Part shown: piece by piece, positions 1 through 11,404 of the stretch
How the letters are laid out: each line of letters begins with the position of its first letter
Position numbering within the stretch: position 1 is the stretch's first letter
DNA from: Gnetum montanum
Taxonomy: Eukaryota; Streptophyta; Gnetopsida; Gnetales; Gnetaceae
Reading direction: 5' to 3'
DNA: 64,000 bases
NCBI GenBank assembly: GCA_015680685.1
Contig: MNCI01026985.1
Span: forward strand, 234,993 to 298,992
The notes under the pieces: generated by a model
What the model was told of the DNA's origin: nothing
Database searches by the model: none
What the model saw: the letters and a program-made list of their open reading frames with translations, nothing else
Program-made: the position numbers and the translations under genes

Positions 1-484
1 CCCCAACCCTAACCCTTATCCATACAATTGAGAGTAATTTTCTTTAATGTGATCTTTATGTTGAAAAGTCTTACCACACTTTTAATGTAATTGACAATGA
101 TTTTTTTCCATAATCTTTACATTGAGAAGACTTGGCCATACTTTTAATGTAAGTGTTACATTGTCGTTTGTACTTTTAATGTAGGGGTTACCATGTCACT
201 TGTTGTACTTTTGGGGTTGGTACTGCAACCCCTTATTCACATACTTAACAACAATTTTCTTTCATAATCTTTACATTGAGAAGACTTGCCATTATTCACG
301 TAATTAACAACAATTTTGCACTTGTAAAATAGGGGGGTTACATTGTCACTTACTACATGTGACCCACTTTCAAGGCTAATAGCATAACCCATATCCACAC
401 ACTACAAGGTTGGTAACACAACCCCCTGTCCACATACTGGGGATAAGAAAGTAAATGTGACACACTGGAAAGGGGACCCACCAC

Positions 485-575
485 AAGACTTCTCCAAAAA
501 GAGGAATAAAGAAACAAACCCACAACCTCCCAATCCAGAGATGAGTGTCCTAACCATTTTCCCTACACCCTTGGT
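485..575 (-). repeat. tRNA-derived SINE-like head (family 2, minus strand)
   Basis: Read on the minus strand, this begins GGTGTAGGGAAAATGGTTAGG and about 40 nt later has GTTGTGGGTTTGTTTC. That is the layout of an RNA polymerase III A box followed by a slightly decayed B box. It aligns with the plus-strand copy near 3295-3365 (GGTGTAGTG...GTTGTGGGTTCGATTC), so the two look like members of one family. Ends and target duplications could not be fixed. Confidence 0.4.
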
Positions 576-1224
576 GCAAAATATTCAAAGCAAGCATCTT
601 TGAAAATCATTACAGCTGATATGGAATATTCAAATTGACACAAACCTTGAAATCAAATGGTATGATATCTATGAATTTAGGTTATTTGTTAAAAATTTCT
701 ATTTCATATTTTTTAATGATATTTTTGATATTACCAGTTGCTTGCTTTCATTTACTCCAAAACAAAGCTTGATGCTTAGCATGGATATGGTCTCACCATG
801 ATGAAAAGCATTCTAAATCAACATTTCTTCTTTACTTTCATAAATGTGCAAAAATTTATGGTAGAATATTTTGGATTTGTGCGTAGTAAAGGCAACTCAT
901 TAAGCCAAGTCAACATAGGCTTAAATTTTTTAAATACATGATAATTCTAAAATTTCTTCCCCATATAGGCCACACACATGATGGTTGATTTCGTCATTTT
1001 TAAATGATCTTCATTGCAAAGGAACTGAAATCTGATACAAAATTTGATAAATCAAAAGGTACAAGCAATTAGCTAGATTGCGTGGGTAATAAAAAGCTAA
1101 CCAAATCATGGGATTGCATAAAGTTGTATATTTTAAGGGATGGTTTAAACTCTCCACTTTCAAGGTTTGTGAGTTGATTTTTGAAAATTTTACTTTTTCT
1201 GCTTGACAAAATGAAAAATGTTTG

Positions 1225-1520
1225 CTTCTTCCCTTACCAAATTACCGGCCAAACTTGACTTCACCCAGTAAACACTTTAGATTAGTTACAAACATGGTTG
1301 ACTTCATCCTGTAAATGAAATGTACAAACTTGTTTGTCTGTTTTTTTTTTTTTACTTCATCTAAACCTTTGCAAAGAGACTTATTCCTGTGTTCCTTGTA
1401 GAGCCTTCCTATCATGTGAATTGTGAAGCAAGTCATTAATGATGTGGACTTTCATAGGTGATGTATCTTTGAGGAATAAGAAAATCAATGAAATGTGAAC
1501 TTTTCAAAGTTGCACCAACG
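1225..1520. repeat. Dispersed duplicate, copy 1 (partner at 15333-15665)
   Basis: The stretch from CTTACCAAATTACCGGCCAAAC to TTTTCAAAGTTGCACCA aligns in the same orientation with 15333-15665. Shared words include TTTAGATTAGTTACAAAC, ATCATGTGAATTGTGAAGCA and TGATGTGGACTTTCA. Copy 1 lacks about 45 bp that copy 2 has after GTGGACTTTCA. No coding capacity was recognised. It is either an unclassified interspersed repeat or part of a segmental duplication that also involves the RLP region. Confidence 0.6.
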
Positions 1521-2289
1521 TTGTAAAGTTGGATAGGGACTTTATATCATCAACTTTTTGGAGAAGAAAGCCATTGATTAGCATGACCTTTTAAGTCGTT
1601 GATGCCATGTTTTGGATGTTTTAAAGCAGTTCTAATATTTGTTCATATTTTCCTCACTACTACATGCACTAGATTAGTTGAGCAAGGTGTCATTTATGGA
1701 GGGAAGTTTCTCAATCACATGATAAGCTGAAGGGATGACTCCTCTCTACTATACATTAGTCTTAAGCCTTAAGGTGAAGGTCTTCATTTAAGCATTCAAA
1801 TTTCTTATTAGTGTATTAATATTTATGAGGGGGTTTCACCTCATTTTCTAGTACTAAAAGGAAGGCTTGATTTTTTATCTAATTTCCATTTTATTTAGCA
1901 ATCCTCACATTAGTTTTAACTTTGATAAAGTGGTTTGTTTTAATTTTATTATCATTAAATGTCATTTTATGTTAGATTTATTTTTCTTGAAATCTAAATT
2001 AAATATTCTCATCTACATCTATTTTCATTGTCATTTCATTTTTAGTTTTTACAATATAAGTTATTGTCTTGTTTATTTTTATTTTACATAAATTGTGACT
2101 TTAAAAGTTTATCAGTATTTACATTTTATGATCTCTTTATTTTATAAGTGAAGAGACTTACTATAGCTTGTTTCTTAGGAGACCTCTTACCCTTAATCCA
2201 AATTGACCAACTACCCATCAATCGAACCAATAAAGAGAACTAGCTTCTCATCCTACTACTTATATACACAAGAAAACTAGAACCAAGAT

Positions 2290-2830
2290 GGTAGCCAACC
2301 AACCCCTACTCTTTTGGTTAACAATCCTTTCAACATCATACATTATCGTGCCATTCTTAAAGATTTGCTAAACATCAATTTCTTCTTTGATCCTGCTTCA
2401 AGTGATGCACAACAACATCTCAAATATTTTGAAACTCTTTTAGGAATTTATAATGCTACCAATAATGGTGTTGCATATAGAGCCTTTATGACAACATTAC
2501 GAGGTAAAGCAAACCAATGGTTTCTTATACTACCAAATGCTTCCATTAGTATATATCAAGATTTTAAAAATAAATTTATATCCCATTTTGAAAAATTTAC
2601 TAGCCCTACCCTTGCTTCTAGTAATTTTACTAGATTAAAAAAATTACCTAAAGAAACTATTTATAATTACAACCTAAGGTTTTTACAACAACTAGTATAT
2701 GTTTCTAAAGAGATGTATCCCAACCAAATGGCATTCTTAACGTTTATCTTTGTACTCTATATCCATTCTATGCTTACATTAGTAATTAGAACAATTTTCT
2801 TTGTTGAATGCTATCCAAGCCTAATTTAGA
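2290..2830 (+). pseudogene. Gag (Retrotrans_gag-like) fragment of a separate LTR retrotransposon
   Basis: The open frame at 2314-2829 gives a 171-residue protein with the usual plant gag capsid layout. An N-terminal stretch with FFDPASSDAQQHLKYFETLL is followed by 'GKANQWFLILPNASI', then 'YQDFKNKFISHFEKF' and 'LPKETIYNYNLRFLQQL'. The W-F near residue 70 and the following helices are typical of the retrotransposon gag domain. It is not close in sequence to the gag of elements A-D in this window. The last ~30 residues are out of character, which suggests a frameshift near 2745. No protease, pol or LTRs were found around it, so it is an isolated relic. Confidence 0.7.
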
Positions 2831-3294
2831 GTGATTAATCTAAACAACCCAACACAACACAATTAACTCGTACACCTCTCCAAGCCATTCCACCCTTGCC
2901 TAATTTAGTCCTAAGCCATACCTCCATGCCTCTCTATAAAATACCATTGGCTGGAATGAACAAACAACAATCACAGAAGAGAATGGATTGAAATAGAAGT
3001 GGCTAAGATTGAGTCTTATTTTTCCTTGAGTTGATGAAACTATCTAAAAATTTGGAGAGAAGTAAGGGAAGCACACCTACCACATGCTATTGAATAATTT
3101 ACAACTACCATGATGGCTAACTCATCTTAAAAGGAGGGGGTTGAATATTCTTACGCAATGGATACTTTTGCCTAAAGTAGGGGACTGAATAACACTAAAC
3201 CACATCATGGTATCTGTCAACATTTTGAGTGAAATAATGTACATAATAATAATGTTGAAAAAGATTGTGCTTTGTAAATAAAAAATATGTTGTT

Positions 3295-3370
3295 AGGGTG
3301 TAGTGTAATAGTCAAGATTTATCCTTAGGTTAAAAAAGTTGTGGGTTCGATTCTTGTTTGTAAGATACAC
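3295..3370 (+). repeat. tRNA-derived SINE-like head (family 2, plus strand)
   Basis: TAGTGTAATAG fits the pol III A box consensus TRGYNNARNNG, and GTGGGTTCGATTC about 40 nt downstream fits a B box (GWTCRANNC). It aligns with the minus-strand copy at about 485-575. No obvious target duplication or poly(A) tail was found, so the 3' limit is unknown. Confidence 0.45.
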
Positions 3371-4468
3371 TATTTTACATGTTAGTTCCATATCCCCTTG
3401 TAAAAAACATAACAAAAGGGACATATTTTATTACATTTATGTAACTTGAAGGATTTTTCATAAATAGACAAATGAACTTGTACCAAATACATTACTAGCA
3501 ATAAATCCTAAGTACAACAAATGTGACTAGCATTCATGTAACATAAACATGTTTTTTATATAATTTCCTAAAATTAAGATTGGTAGCCTGAATAGCTCAT
3601 ATATAGACTACATGCAGATTTGCCATTTTCTTCTTAATAATATATGTTTTACAACATTGTTGTATATCTTCTACCACTTGTCATAAACATAGTTAACATA
3701 TTCTATCTTTATGTTACTTTTTATTCTAACATTAAAATATGTACATATCTATAAACATAACCATAAATACCTAAAATTTGAACCGTTTACAAGGATTTCA
3801 AGAATCAATAATTGCAATTGCAAATTGTAACCTGCCAAAAATAAAATAAGCATATGCATATACTTGTTAGTTTTTCTCAACTTTTCATGCCCGGATGACA
3901 CTCAGAAGCCATGTCCATTGAACAAAATGAAAGACATCAATTTTACGACTAATCAACTTTTCGTCTGCTGGTGTATATAGTTGTTGGGAATAATCAATTT
4001 TTGAGTATAAACCCTTAAACCATTGTTAATTTTAACCCTAGGAACGTTAACATGGATGTATACGGCTGAGACGGGGAGGTAACGAATTAACACACGCTTT
4101 TCATTCCGCCCATGTTTTATCTATTAAATATTAAGTTTTGATTTTATAGAGCCTTTGGATTTGTTAGATGGTAGAAATTTATCTGATTCTAAAACATTAT
4201 TATTAAAATTACTAAGTGCTCATAGTAATGATTTGAACAATTTAAATTTAGAATCACAATATTTCACTTACATTTAATATATTCAAATATATAATTTTAC
4301 AGAAAAATGTGATTTTAGTCTTCAATGATATTTGTACCATAGAATTAAACGTTGTTCATAAGAAAATATTAAGCCAATCTACTTCGTTCACCTTGAGTCC
4401 TTTAACACTGAAATCCACATCGACACAAAAACTGTGATCAATTTTGGGAAGTTAATCTAAAGTCTCCC
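3371..4468. other. Non-coding stretch; contains a diverged copy of RLP 5' flank
   Basis: No gene was seen. About 3805-3960 aligns loosely with about 42765-42910, which lies just upstream of the RLP pseudogene at 39376-42254. Both have the order ATCAATAAT, a TTGCA-rich phrase, AAAAATAAGCAT, CTCAAC, and GAAGCCA followed by TCCATT. This points to an old duplication of the RLP locus flank. Confidence 0.4.
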
Positions 4469-4612
4469 ATGAATTTAAAATTCGTCATTTACAAATCCTG
4501 ATAAAAACCATGCTAAGTTTCCCTATAAAGTTATCTATCCATGAATTTAAAATTCGTCATTTACAAATCCTGATAAAAACCATGCTAAGTTTCCCTATAA
4601 AGTTATCTATGC
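4469..4612. repeat. Tandem duplication, 2 x 72 bp
   Basis: Two adjacent 72-bp units (4469-4540 and 4541-4612) differ only at the end of the unit (CTATCC versus CTATGC). Each contains ATGAATTTAAAATTCGTC and CATGCTAAGTTTCCC. The near identity in a region of otherwise old sequence implies a recent duplication. Confidence 0.95.
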
Positions 4613-4639
4613 ATTTTTCTGGATTTGCACTAAATTTTA

Positions 4640-5240
4640 CCAAAGTTATCTGTGCCTCCACGTGGTGACAGACGAAGACTATTGACAAGAATAAATAATA
4701 TGTACAGAAGATTTTGTCTCCGAGTGCGAAAACAATTTGACAAACACACTCAACTTTGGCATTCGAAACGTTTCGGGTTTTCGAACGCGTCTCAAAAACG
4801 TAAGAAAACGTACAAAAGAAAACTTAAAACATTAGATTGACATGACAGCACATCTCATTGCTTTAACGTCTGTGAAAAAGAAACATTTGCAGCATCGTAC
4901 TACGGTGTGTTTTTCTCATGTAAATAAACAGTGGCACTGGAGGGGTCGACTGGCGTTAACATTTAAAATACACGTCAATTGTATAGTGGATTTGATACAC
5001 AAAATTTTAAAATACATCATTGAAGCGACATGTCTGAAGGGTCAAGGGTCACAGCTTTTAAATCAGCTGTCAATGCTTTGCACCGAGCTTACACTTTGCA
5101 TCGAGCTTACACCGAGCTTACGTTATTGTTAAAAGGAATGAACTTCATCAAGGTTTTTTCCATGAATGAGAATGATAAAATTATAGGATATATAAGAAAA
5201 AATGATAAAATTATAGGATATATAAGAAATATGTAATAGG
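4640..5240. other. Unassigned, locally CpG-richer stretch with short tandem repeats
   Basis: This interval is richer in CpG than its surroundings and contains a CACGTG G-box at 4659-4664. A short plus-strand frame (4652-4840) would give a very basic 62-residue peptide with no recognisable family, so I do not call it a gene. Small repeats occur: an ACCGAGCTTAC-like word three times at about 5080-5120, and a 30-bp unit (AATGATAAAATTATAGG...) in two adjacent copies at about 5172-5231. Confidence 0.4.
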
Positions 5241-5939
5241 GAAAATTATATTTAAAAATGCAAAATATAATAGTGTAATGTATACTTGTTTTTTTATACC
5301 TCCATAAACTACAAGGCACATGTTTTAAGCGAGCAATGACTTATAAATATAATAAGAAATTTCAACCTTATATGTAGTTAGTAGCACATCTAGCACATCT
5401 GGATTAACAAGACATATATATCTGGTTTCCTCTCTCATTTCCAAATTTGGTCTTTTGTTTCATTTGTCTTTTTTTTAGATTCTCACATCTTAACAAGTAC
5501 TAAAAACTTGTGAAACAAACCTATGGTATCCCTCCATTTCAAAGCTTCACCTTAGTTCACACTTTTGAGCCTTATTAAGGTTACCATGGTGTGTATAAAT
5601 TTGTTGGGCATATTCATTTTTACACATATAAAGAGTACGTTACGTTAGGTGAAAGGGATATCAAACCAATGACAATGGCATTAGTAAATAGCATTAGAGT
5701 AAATAGCATTAATAATTGCAGCAATGCTGCAGATGAGACCAGGACGTGAAACAGCGGTCCTGGTGATAATAGTGTTACTACTTTTAAGAATGGAAGATAT
5801 CGCAACTATAAAATTGGAAAAAAATAATATTTTCTAGTTAAATTTGGCAGTTCACATTATCTAATAGAACTGGCTGCCAAAGAAATAAAAAATTATTTTG
5901 ACCTAAGTTACAAAATTTCTGCAAAATTCAACATAAATT

Positions 5940-6420
5940 TGAAAACTTTTGAAAGCCTTTGGAAACAGCATCAATCTTCCCCGTGCAAGTCTTCCCCTTG
6001 GTGACCTGTCTTGAAGCTGCAACTTTTGCTGCTGACGGTTGGATGCCCTGCTGTAAAAGCGGCATATATTTCCAATGTATTGCTATGAATCCACATCTGG
6101 ACACGGTCTTTCCTTATTTCCGCTGGTGCCTGCAAAAACCAACCTTCATACCTCTTCTTTCCAAAACAAAACATGCTCGAACTTCATTATGAGAAAATCC
6201 AAAATGCTTTCAATGTTTCTGGACTCTTCTAAACGCATAAGCTCCCAACTGGTATCTTTTCTGATGTCTGTAACAATGCTCTTTCTGAGAACATCAATTT
6301 TCATGGCAGCACGTTTAAGATCCACGGGGTCCACTCCTTGGCCGCAATATGTGCAATTACAATCTTCAGATCTCTCCGAGAAATGATGGACCACACTTGT
6401 AATTTTAATCCAATTCCTCT
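5940..6420 (-). pseudogene. Unidentified gene fragment (two overlapping minus-strand frames)
   Basis: The minus frame 6394-6146 gives 82 residues with a CNCTYCGQ cysteine pair, then an apparently helical, charged stretch (VDLKRAAMKIDVLRKSI...SRNIESILDFLIMKFEHVLF). Reading continues in another frame into 5971-6174, as if a frameshift lies near 6150. Base composition is less AT-rich than the neighbouring DNA, and the protein looks natural rather than random. I do not recognise the family. The C-X2-C pair with a following helical block could be the tail of a larger protein. It could also be an unrelated transposon remnant. Confidence 0.3.
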
Positions 6421-7929
6421 ATGGTAGAAGTAATTTTTTCATCAGGGTCTCCTTATGGTACTCCTGCCTTAAGTTGGATTTTTGCTTACGGAATGAACAT
6501 CAGTCGTTTGCTATTTTTTCTCAATGCACATTTGCACATTTTATACAGGTGTAAAATGATATTATAAATGCAGATTATAGAGAGATTTTAAACTACCGTT
6601 TGTTTTAGCTATATAATTTTCTATAACAAAAATTTATGCTTTTAAATTTCCATTTACATCTTTCTTAATAAGGATTATTTTAATCTTATTTTAAAATCCA
6701 AAGTAAGAAATATTTATGATTTTAAACATTGAGTGATGTTGAGATCAACATACACTGCTTCACTGAATTGTCACAACCAGAATCAACAGCAAACCAAACC
6801 AAATCATGGACTTCTGAAAGAGTCTCCCATGTTTTAACACAATTCAGCTAGGGTTTACTGGAATTTAGGAAAGTTCTACTTGAGGTTTTCCTGGGTAGTA
6901 TTTTAATTTTGTTTTAGTGCAAAAATGTTACATACAACTTTCCACATTCTTAACCCGTAACATGCAATACCCGATACCCGATAAAAAATAATTCCATCAA
7001 CGGCCATCGCATACGAGACGGCTGTAGGAAAGGATCCTTAATATGCTTTTCTTTCCGTACAAACTACATAATGTTTGATGCGCGTTAACAATTATTTTTA
7101 TGCAAAAGATTTCTAAAACCCTAATTTACAGTGACTCTCATCCAAGGTATCCAAGGTATATGTGCATGGTATATGCGTATTAGTGAGATTACTTTTCATA
7201 TCTGGGAGGTTGAAACATGTGCAAAAATAAGAAATTCACAATTTAACCAAGTGCTGTTATCTACATTTTCTATGGTTTTAATGTTCAAAATATAGGTTCA
7301 CTGTAAATCAGCTATATCATCAAGTTGTGCTCAGGAAAACTTCATAATAGACAATGCTGAATTCACTTTTTCTATGGATGAATGATTGTTAACATCTAAA
7401 ACTAATTTCATTATGCTTTAAACTTTATTTTATTTTTGTTTGGTAAAAAATAATTCACAAAAACCATAAAATTTCAAATGTGCTAGTCTAACTGAAAAGA
7501 AAACATGAACAGTTTTATGCAAAGGAAGCAAGGAATGCCCACTCTTATCTTCAATAAATATGTTTAACAATTTTTGATTGGTTGAAATTGGGGATTTTTA
7601 ATCATGCCTACATCGTAAAAAATTTCCCAAATCAAAATTCCCCATACATTTATAATGAAAGAGGCTTGCTAATCTTTAAAAACTAATAACAAATGCTTAA
7701 TTTCCTTGCAAATTAGGGAAATAGGTTCAAAATTCACAAGCAACATTTGACGACTTATTCCAAATAAACTTACATTACTACCATTTTACATCTAGGATGA
7801 CATTCAAAGCTTAAGAGAAAAAGGCTCATCTGCTTCTTGATGCCTTTACAATCTAATAATCTTAGTATTAAATCGCAACATTTATTTCAACATATGCTTT
7901 ATTTTTCTAACACTAATATACATTAGTCA
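6420..7929. other. Non-coding stretch
   Basis: AT-rich sequence with no ORF, RNA gene or terminal repeat that I can support. Confidence 0.5.
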
Positions 7930-8100
7930 AGGGAGTATTTGGAGTGATGGTAAGGGGCTTGTTTCTCAAGTAGCTTTGAACCTAGCTAGAGCCACTCAAA
8001 GAGGTTAGGCTCTCTATCATCCATCAACCTTCCTACCATCCTGCTTGATGAGATGAACATTAAAACTTTGAGCAATGATCCTATTAATATACATTACTCA
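7914..8100 (+). mobile_element. tRNA-derived SINE, family 1, with target-site duplication
   Basis: The body at about 7930-8084 reads GGAGTGATGGTAAGGGGCTTG, then TTTGAACCTAG and CACTCAAAGAGGTTAGGCT. This is a tRNA-like A box and B box followed by a family-specific body. It aligns over its length with the copy at 43764-43936. It is bracketed by TAATATACATTAGTCA (7914-7929) and TAATATACATTACTCA (8085-8100), a 16-bp target duplication with one mismatch. The element is non-coding and would be mobilised in trans by LINE machinery. Confidence 0.8.
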
Positions 8101-8589
8101 CTAACATTACGCCTTGTTTAATTATCAAGCAATGAAAAGAAGATGTGACACTGTAAATTGAAAGTTAAAGTTTCACGTATTATTATAGAAACACTAAAGT
8201 TGGCTGTTTGTACAAAATGCCTTAAAAATTTTGACTGATTCTACTAATATTGTAAATTTGTAACACAACATGCAATGATTCTTAGATGAAGAAGTTCTCT
8301 ATTGTAGAATTGAACTAGAAGCTTCAAAGCACAACTTTCATGGCGAATTCTCAAGTGCACGTATAAACCATCATTAAAAGAAATTCTTTAATATCATATG
8401 AGTAGGGATATCTAATCTCATGACCAAATCAAGCTCAATACAACATCAGATTAAAAGGTAAAAGGTTAAAATTAATAGATAGGATAAATGCCTTGTTATA
8501 ATGTAAATAGTACTCATGTTGCAAATTCTTGTATCCACTGCAATTGGTGTACGTGAGAGATATTCTAGGAAATCAAAAATCTGAATATT

Positions 8590-8850
8590 GGCAAACGACA
8601 TAAGAGACCCATTCAACGACTTGTGTGACAGGATCAGGTAATTTATTTGAGGAGGAAGGTAAACATTTTGTCAACCATATAACTTGTTCTTGCTCAAAAT
8701 CAAATTTAATACCCATGGATTTTTGAATTTCCCATGTTGAAAGGAGCCAACCATATAAACTTGTTAAATGGCAATTCCTACAAGTCCAGATTATGAAATC
8801 TCCATATATAAAAGATGGAAGAAGTCCCAACTAACCATAATGTTGTTGGA
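8590..8850 (-). pseudogene. LRR receptor-like protein fragment (middle LRRs)
   Basis: The DNA aligns on the same strand with about 40550-40790 of the RLP pseudogene at 39376-42254. Shared blocks include AGAGACCCA, TGAGGAGGAA, CAACCATA...AACTTGTT and AAGATGG. The minus-strand reading (GLLPSFIYGDF..., 8830 downwards) corresponds to GSIPSWIWKFQ... of that gene, although most leucines are lost and the frame is decayed. This segment corresponds to the part missing from the RLP remnant at 9737-11215. It may be displaced from that gene or come from a third array member. Confidence 0.65.
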
Positions 8851-9736
8851 AAATTCAAGAATATTTAAAGAATTTTTATAGGCAAACTCGTAACCTAGGT
8901 TTCCATGTCAAAACTCCTACCACTAAGAGCATGACTCCTGATTGCATTGAGGACAACCAACATTTACTTAATGTGTTTTAAGTAAATTTTGAAACAGTTA
9001 TTTTAGGTGCATACAAAAGACAGGAAAGGGTTGGTTCAAAAAATTTAAAGGCAGATCTATATTTGTTGAGCTTGTAAACAAGGAAATGGACGTGGATGAA
9101 AGCAGAATGCATCCTTATGAGAGGATTGAACATATGAATAAAATTTGTGTTTGCTGAGCCTCCAAAAGATGCCCAATGTTCATAGTATTATCTAAGCACC
9201 TTCAATCATTCAATGTTGAAAATAATTTTCCGAGCACCTTCAGCTGGACACTGAAGATTCTAAGAGCGAAAATTCATGATAGATGGTTAACTACAATATG
9301 CTTGCAGCGTCTAGTAGAGTCCATTAAGCCTGAAAGCAAGGCTGAAATGGATAGCAAAGCAAAACAATACAGCAGAGTCTCTAAACATAATTTACGAAAT
9401 TAAAATTACCACACTTTTATTTACAAGTTCAATCCTGTGGTGAACGGATTCCACAGCAAAGGTCTTGAAATTAAAATAAACTCTAGAGGCCAACAACATT
9501 CCAGGTCTTGAAATACTAGTTAAAAATTATATGTAAAAGCATTTCATAGTATTGTTGATATCTGCGTATTACATGCTGGTGGCACAAAAATATGTGATTT
9601 TCAGAGGAAAAATGGGACTTTTTATTAAGAAATATAGGCAACAATTTCTAGATCTGCTTACATATATTTTCAGCAACCGTTGCACAATACATATATCTGG
9701 CCTTCATAAGAAGAAAACGAGAAGGAACATATTGAA
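8851..9736. other. Non-coding stretch between RLP remnants
   Basis: No supported gene. A 75-codon plus-strand frame (9176-9403) has no recognisable motif. The interval is probably the old 3' flank of the RLP remnant that ends at 9737. Confidence 0.4.
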
Positions 9737-11215
9737 TTAGAACAGAGCCTGGATCCTGGCTAACATGAGAAGAATGTAGAAGTGAATGGAGTAGATAATG
9801 CTATCAAATATTGCAAAACACTTTTTCTCAAATGCATTGAATGACATAACAATAATTGCAGCTGCAAATCCAAACCCAAAACTCAATCCACATGCTCGTC
9901 ACAATAATAGGTAATGTAGATCATGTCTAGAATACATTGTTTTCAGATCAATGCTGGTAGACTTGTTTTTGCTGAGGGCATGCTTTATCAATTTGAAATC
10001 CACAGAAACCTTCATTACCAGTGAAAGAAGAAGCTGAAAATGTTGTGAGCTGGCCTTGATTCAGGATTTTTCCAGTGAGGTTGTTGTGAGAGAGATTCAA
10101 ATCACCCCGCAAGGGCAAACTTGCCAATTGTGGAGGAATTTCTTGACTAAGATAATTGTTTGAAAAATACAGAGAATCCAACTATGATATAAGAGCCAAA
10201 GACTTTGGAATCTTTCCACCCAAGTGGTTATATGACATATTCAATATTTTCAATCCTTCAACCAATCCTATTTCATCTAAAATACCACCAGTGAACTGAT
10301 TGTCAGAAACATCTATGCATTTCATGAGAGCTATATCATTTTGATTATATGCATAAATAATTCCTTTGTGGTTAATTGATTTAATTCCCACCTCTGATGT
10401 CACATTCAAATGATAATAATAATCTAGAACACGAAAGTAAGCAGAACCATAATGAAATACTTCAAGCTGATCACTGTCAAAGCCTTGCAGAGCCATTGCT
10501 TTTAAGTTGGCAAAGCTGGTAGGTAGAGAACCTGATAGTTTATTAGACGAAATGCCCAGTATTTGAAGTGTATCCAGATACTTGCCTTTCAAATTGTTTG
10601 AACTAAAAATTACCGGAAAGACTTAATCCTCTCAGGCCTGTACAATTTTTAAGAAGTGAAAGGGAAAATGTTCCAGTTAAAAGATATGAAGAAAAATCCA
10701 CATCTATTAAACTTGTATGCAACGAAACAGAGCTAAGAATGGATCCCTCAAATTGATTATTGTGGAGAAACATGGTATTGAGTTTGGTAAGATTTCCTAT
10801 ACAAGAGGGATTGATACCTTGCAATGCATTGTTGGACAAATCCATTTATTCCAAAGAAGATGGAAAGCATAGTGATGACCTTGGAAACCTACCTTGAAGA
10901 TGATTGTTTTTGAGATCCACCTAGGAAATGGAAAGAGGAAAAACAGAGCTGGGATCTGTGGAAACTAAATATGTTGGCATATGCAGCTAAGATGTAAAGG
11001 AAAGAGGAAAAACATTGCTAGGATCAAAAGGAATGAAATCAGATATGTTGGCATATGCAGCTGAGAGGTAATCGAGAGAGCTGAGATTTGAAATGATCTT
11101 GAAAATTGGAGCACCAAAGAAGTCAATGAATTCCAAATTGAGATGAGTGAGAGACTGATTAATAGTTGGTAAAAAAATGAGAGACTGGAAAAATGTGCTT
11201 TTGGTTGAACCTAGG
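9737..11215 (-). pseudogene. LRR receptor-like protein (RLP) pseudogene, 5'-truncated and internally deleted
   Basis: This is a cell-surface receptor-like protein without a kinase. On the minus strand, decayed LRRs (11215-10845) lead to readable ones (MDLSNNALQGINPSCIGNL, SLSLLKNCTGLRGLSLSGN). The sequence then jumps to GISSNKLSGSLPTSFANL, skipping several hundred residues that the partner at 39376-42254 still has. The island (VGIKSINHKGIIYAYNQN), last LRRs (LNLSHNNLTGKI) and C-terminal cap (GNEGFCGFQIDKAC) follow. A transmembrane helix with the GFGFG pattern (GLSFGFGFAAAIIVMSF) and a short tail end at the TAA at 9737-9739. It is disabled by many stops and frame changes and by loss of the signal peptide, N-cap and first LRRs. 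Confidence 0.85.
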
Positions 11216-11264
11216 TGCCTAGAAAGAAATGAAAATGCATGGTTTAAAAAAATAAAGATTTTGA

Positions 11265-11400
11265 TAATTTGGTTTTTAACAATGGAAAAAAAGTTGTTTC
11301 ATTATGTTTAATCCAGATTTGTATATTGGTTTCCTAACATTTATGGAAAATATAAAGCGTTTGTAAAATATATTGATTTTTATTTAGCTTCAAGAAATTT
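11265..11400 (-). repeat. Piece of duplicated RLP 3' flank
   Basis: TTTCATTATGTTTAATCC followed by GATTTGTATATTGG aligns with about 38310-38350 downstream of the RLP pseudogene (CTTTCATTATGTTTAAT, GGTTTGTATAATG). It lies upstream of the truncated RLP, as expected if two RLP genes once stood in tandem and this is the 3' flank of the lost upstream gene. It is separated from the rest of that flank (13690-15330) by the Penelope-like insertions. Confidence 0.5.
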
Positions 11401-11404
11401 TTGT

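Larger units (their letters stand above)
1..2290. other. AT-rich non-coding stretch with diffuse repeats
   Basis: No credible gene was seen here. The first ~350 bp contain imperfect repeats of one phrase (an ATAATCTTTACATTGAGAAG-like block near 110 and 265, and a weaker version near 50) together with repeated 'CTTTTAATGTA' words. This suggests an old local duplication. A minus-strand SINE-like head (about 485-575) and a ~300-bp dispersed duplicate (about 1225-1520) are listed separately. Short ORFs are not supported by codon pattern or homology. Confidence 0.6.

Noticed and set aside
1-20. CCCCAACCCTAACCC resembles telomeric repeat (CCCTAAA)
   Set aside because: Only about two imperfect units and no array. 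Chance or a trivial remnant.
4652-4840. 62-codon very basic plus-strand frame
   Set aside because: No family resemblance, short, and without splice or promoter support. Left as an unassigned region.
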